A stretch of DNA of 6,878 bases. Origin: an uncultured Porphyromonadaceae bacterium. GTDB taxonomy: Bacteria > Bacteroidota > Bacteroidia > Bacteroidales > Muribaculaceae. Under the pieces are notes generated by a model that worked only from the letters and a program-made list of their open reading frames with translations, had not been told where the DNA came from and ran no database searches. Shown here in pieces: positions 6,546 through 6,878 of the stretch. Each line of letters begins with the position of its first letter. The stretch's first letter is position 1. The DNA lies in NCBI GenBank assembly GCA_947176285.1, contig CAMWQF010000151.1, forward strand, positions 1 through 6,878, written 5' to 3'. A program made the translations under genes and the position numbers.

Positions 6546-6878
6546 TGCAGTATTTTGACAATTTCATCTACAATTTTTTCATCAGAATCCGGGAGCGCAA
6601 GATTCTTGATTTCTGAGCTCATTTTTTTAAGTTCCTCTTTGTCATGGATAAGTTTGATTATTTCTTCCACAAGTTTTTCCCTTGCCTCGGCATCGGTGAC
6701 CAGCACAGCCGCACCGCGGTCGGATAGAGCACGAGCATTTTTTGTCTGGTGGTCTTCAGCCACGTTAGGGCTTGGCACAAGGATTGAAGGCTTTCCAAGC
6801 AGTTCGAGTTCGCTTATAGATCCTGCACCGGCTCTTGACACCACTAAGTCAGCGGCAGCATATGCAGATGCCATATCT
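6542..6878 (-). CDS. murG: Lipid II synthase MurG, C-terminal fragment (5' end outside window)
   Basis: Membrane-associated GT-B glycosyltransferase (undecaprenyldiphospho-muramoylpentapeptide beta-N-acetylglucosaminyltransferase) that transfers GlcNAc from UDP-GlcNAc to lipid I to give lipid II. About 111 residues are visible, roughly the last third of a protein usually near 360 residues. The fragment begins DMASAYAAADLVVSRAGAG and continues with SISELELLGKPSILVPSP and AEDHQTKNA. These are the MurG C-terminal sugar-nucleotide binding signatures, including the Glu and Gln of the UDP-GlcNAc pocket. The Met at 6874-6872 is internal, since the frame stays open to the window edge and similarity starts before it. 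The stop overlaps the murC start (ATGA, 6545-6542). Confidence 0.95.
   Translation of the reverse strand, partial: DMASAYAAADLVVSRAGAGSISELELLGKPSILVPSPNVAEDHQTKNARALSDRGAAVLVTDAEAREKLVEEIIKLIHDKEELKKMSSEIKNLALPDSDEKIVDEIVKILQ

Overview
The window looks like the 3' half of a division and cell wall (dcw) cluster from a member of the Bacteroidota, probably order Bacteroidales. That placement rests on the protein sequence style, the gene order murG-murC-ftsQ-ftsA-ftsZ with no ddl between murC and ftsQ, AT-rich start-codon contexts without a well-placed Shine-Dalgarno sequence, and one motif matching the Bacteroidota-type promoter (TTTG / TAnnTTTG). A gut Muribaculaceae-like lineage is possible, but the sequence alone does not establish the family. 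All genes are on the minus strand, so transcription runs from high to low coordinates.

In transcription order: the 3' end of murG enters at the right edge (6878-6542). It overlaps murC (6545-5154) by four bases. A 41-base gap leads to ftsQ (5112-4264), 6 bases to ftsA (4257-2929), and 32 bases to ftsZ (2896-1505). Twelve bases later comes a THUMP-domain class I RNA methyltransferase related to the RlmL half of the E. coli RlmKL enzyme (1492 to beyond position 1). Its C-terminus is a basic disordered tail ending in octapeptide repeats, which run off the left edge. No gene-free stretch exceeds 41 bases, and I saw no RNA gene, insertion sequence, CRISPR array or terminator.

The genes form one pathway. 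MurG makes lipid II from lipid I, and MurC adds the first amino acid (L-Ala) of the stem peptide to the cytoplasmic precursor. FtsZ forms the division ring, FtsA tethers it to the membrane through a C-terminal amphipathic helix, and FtsQ is a periplasmic-facing scaffold of the divisome. The rRNA methyltransferase is the accessory member, placed as if in the same transcript.

I do not see a new biological system. The points worth a second look are: the 24-bp coding tandem repeat in the methyltransferase; an AT-rich island in murC with a good promoter match upstream of ftsQAZ; a short 11-bp tandem repeat spanning the ftsZ stop; and C-terminal extensions on FtsZ, FtsA and FtsQ.
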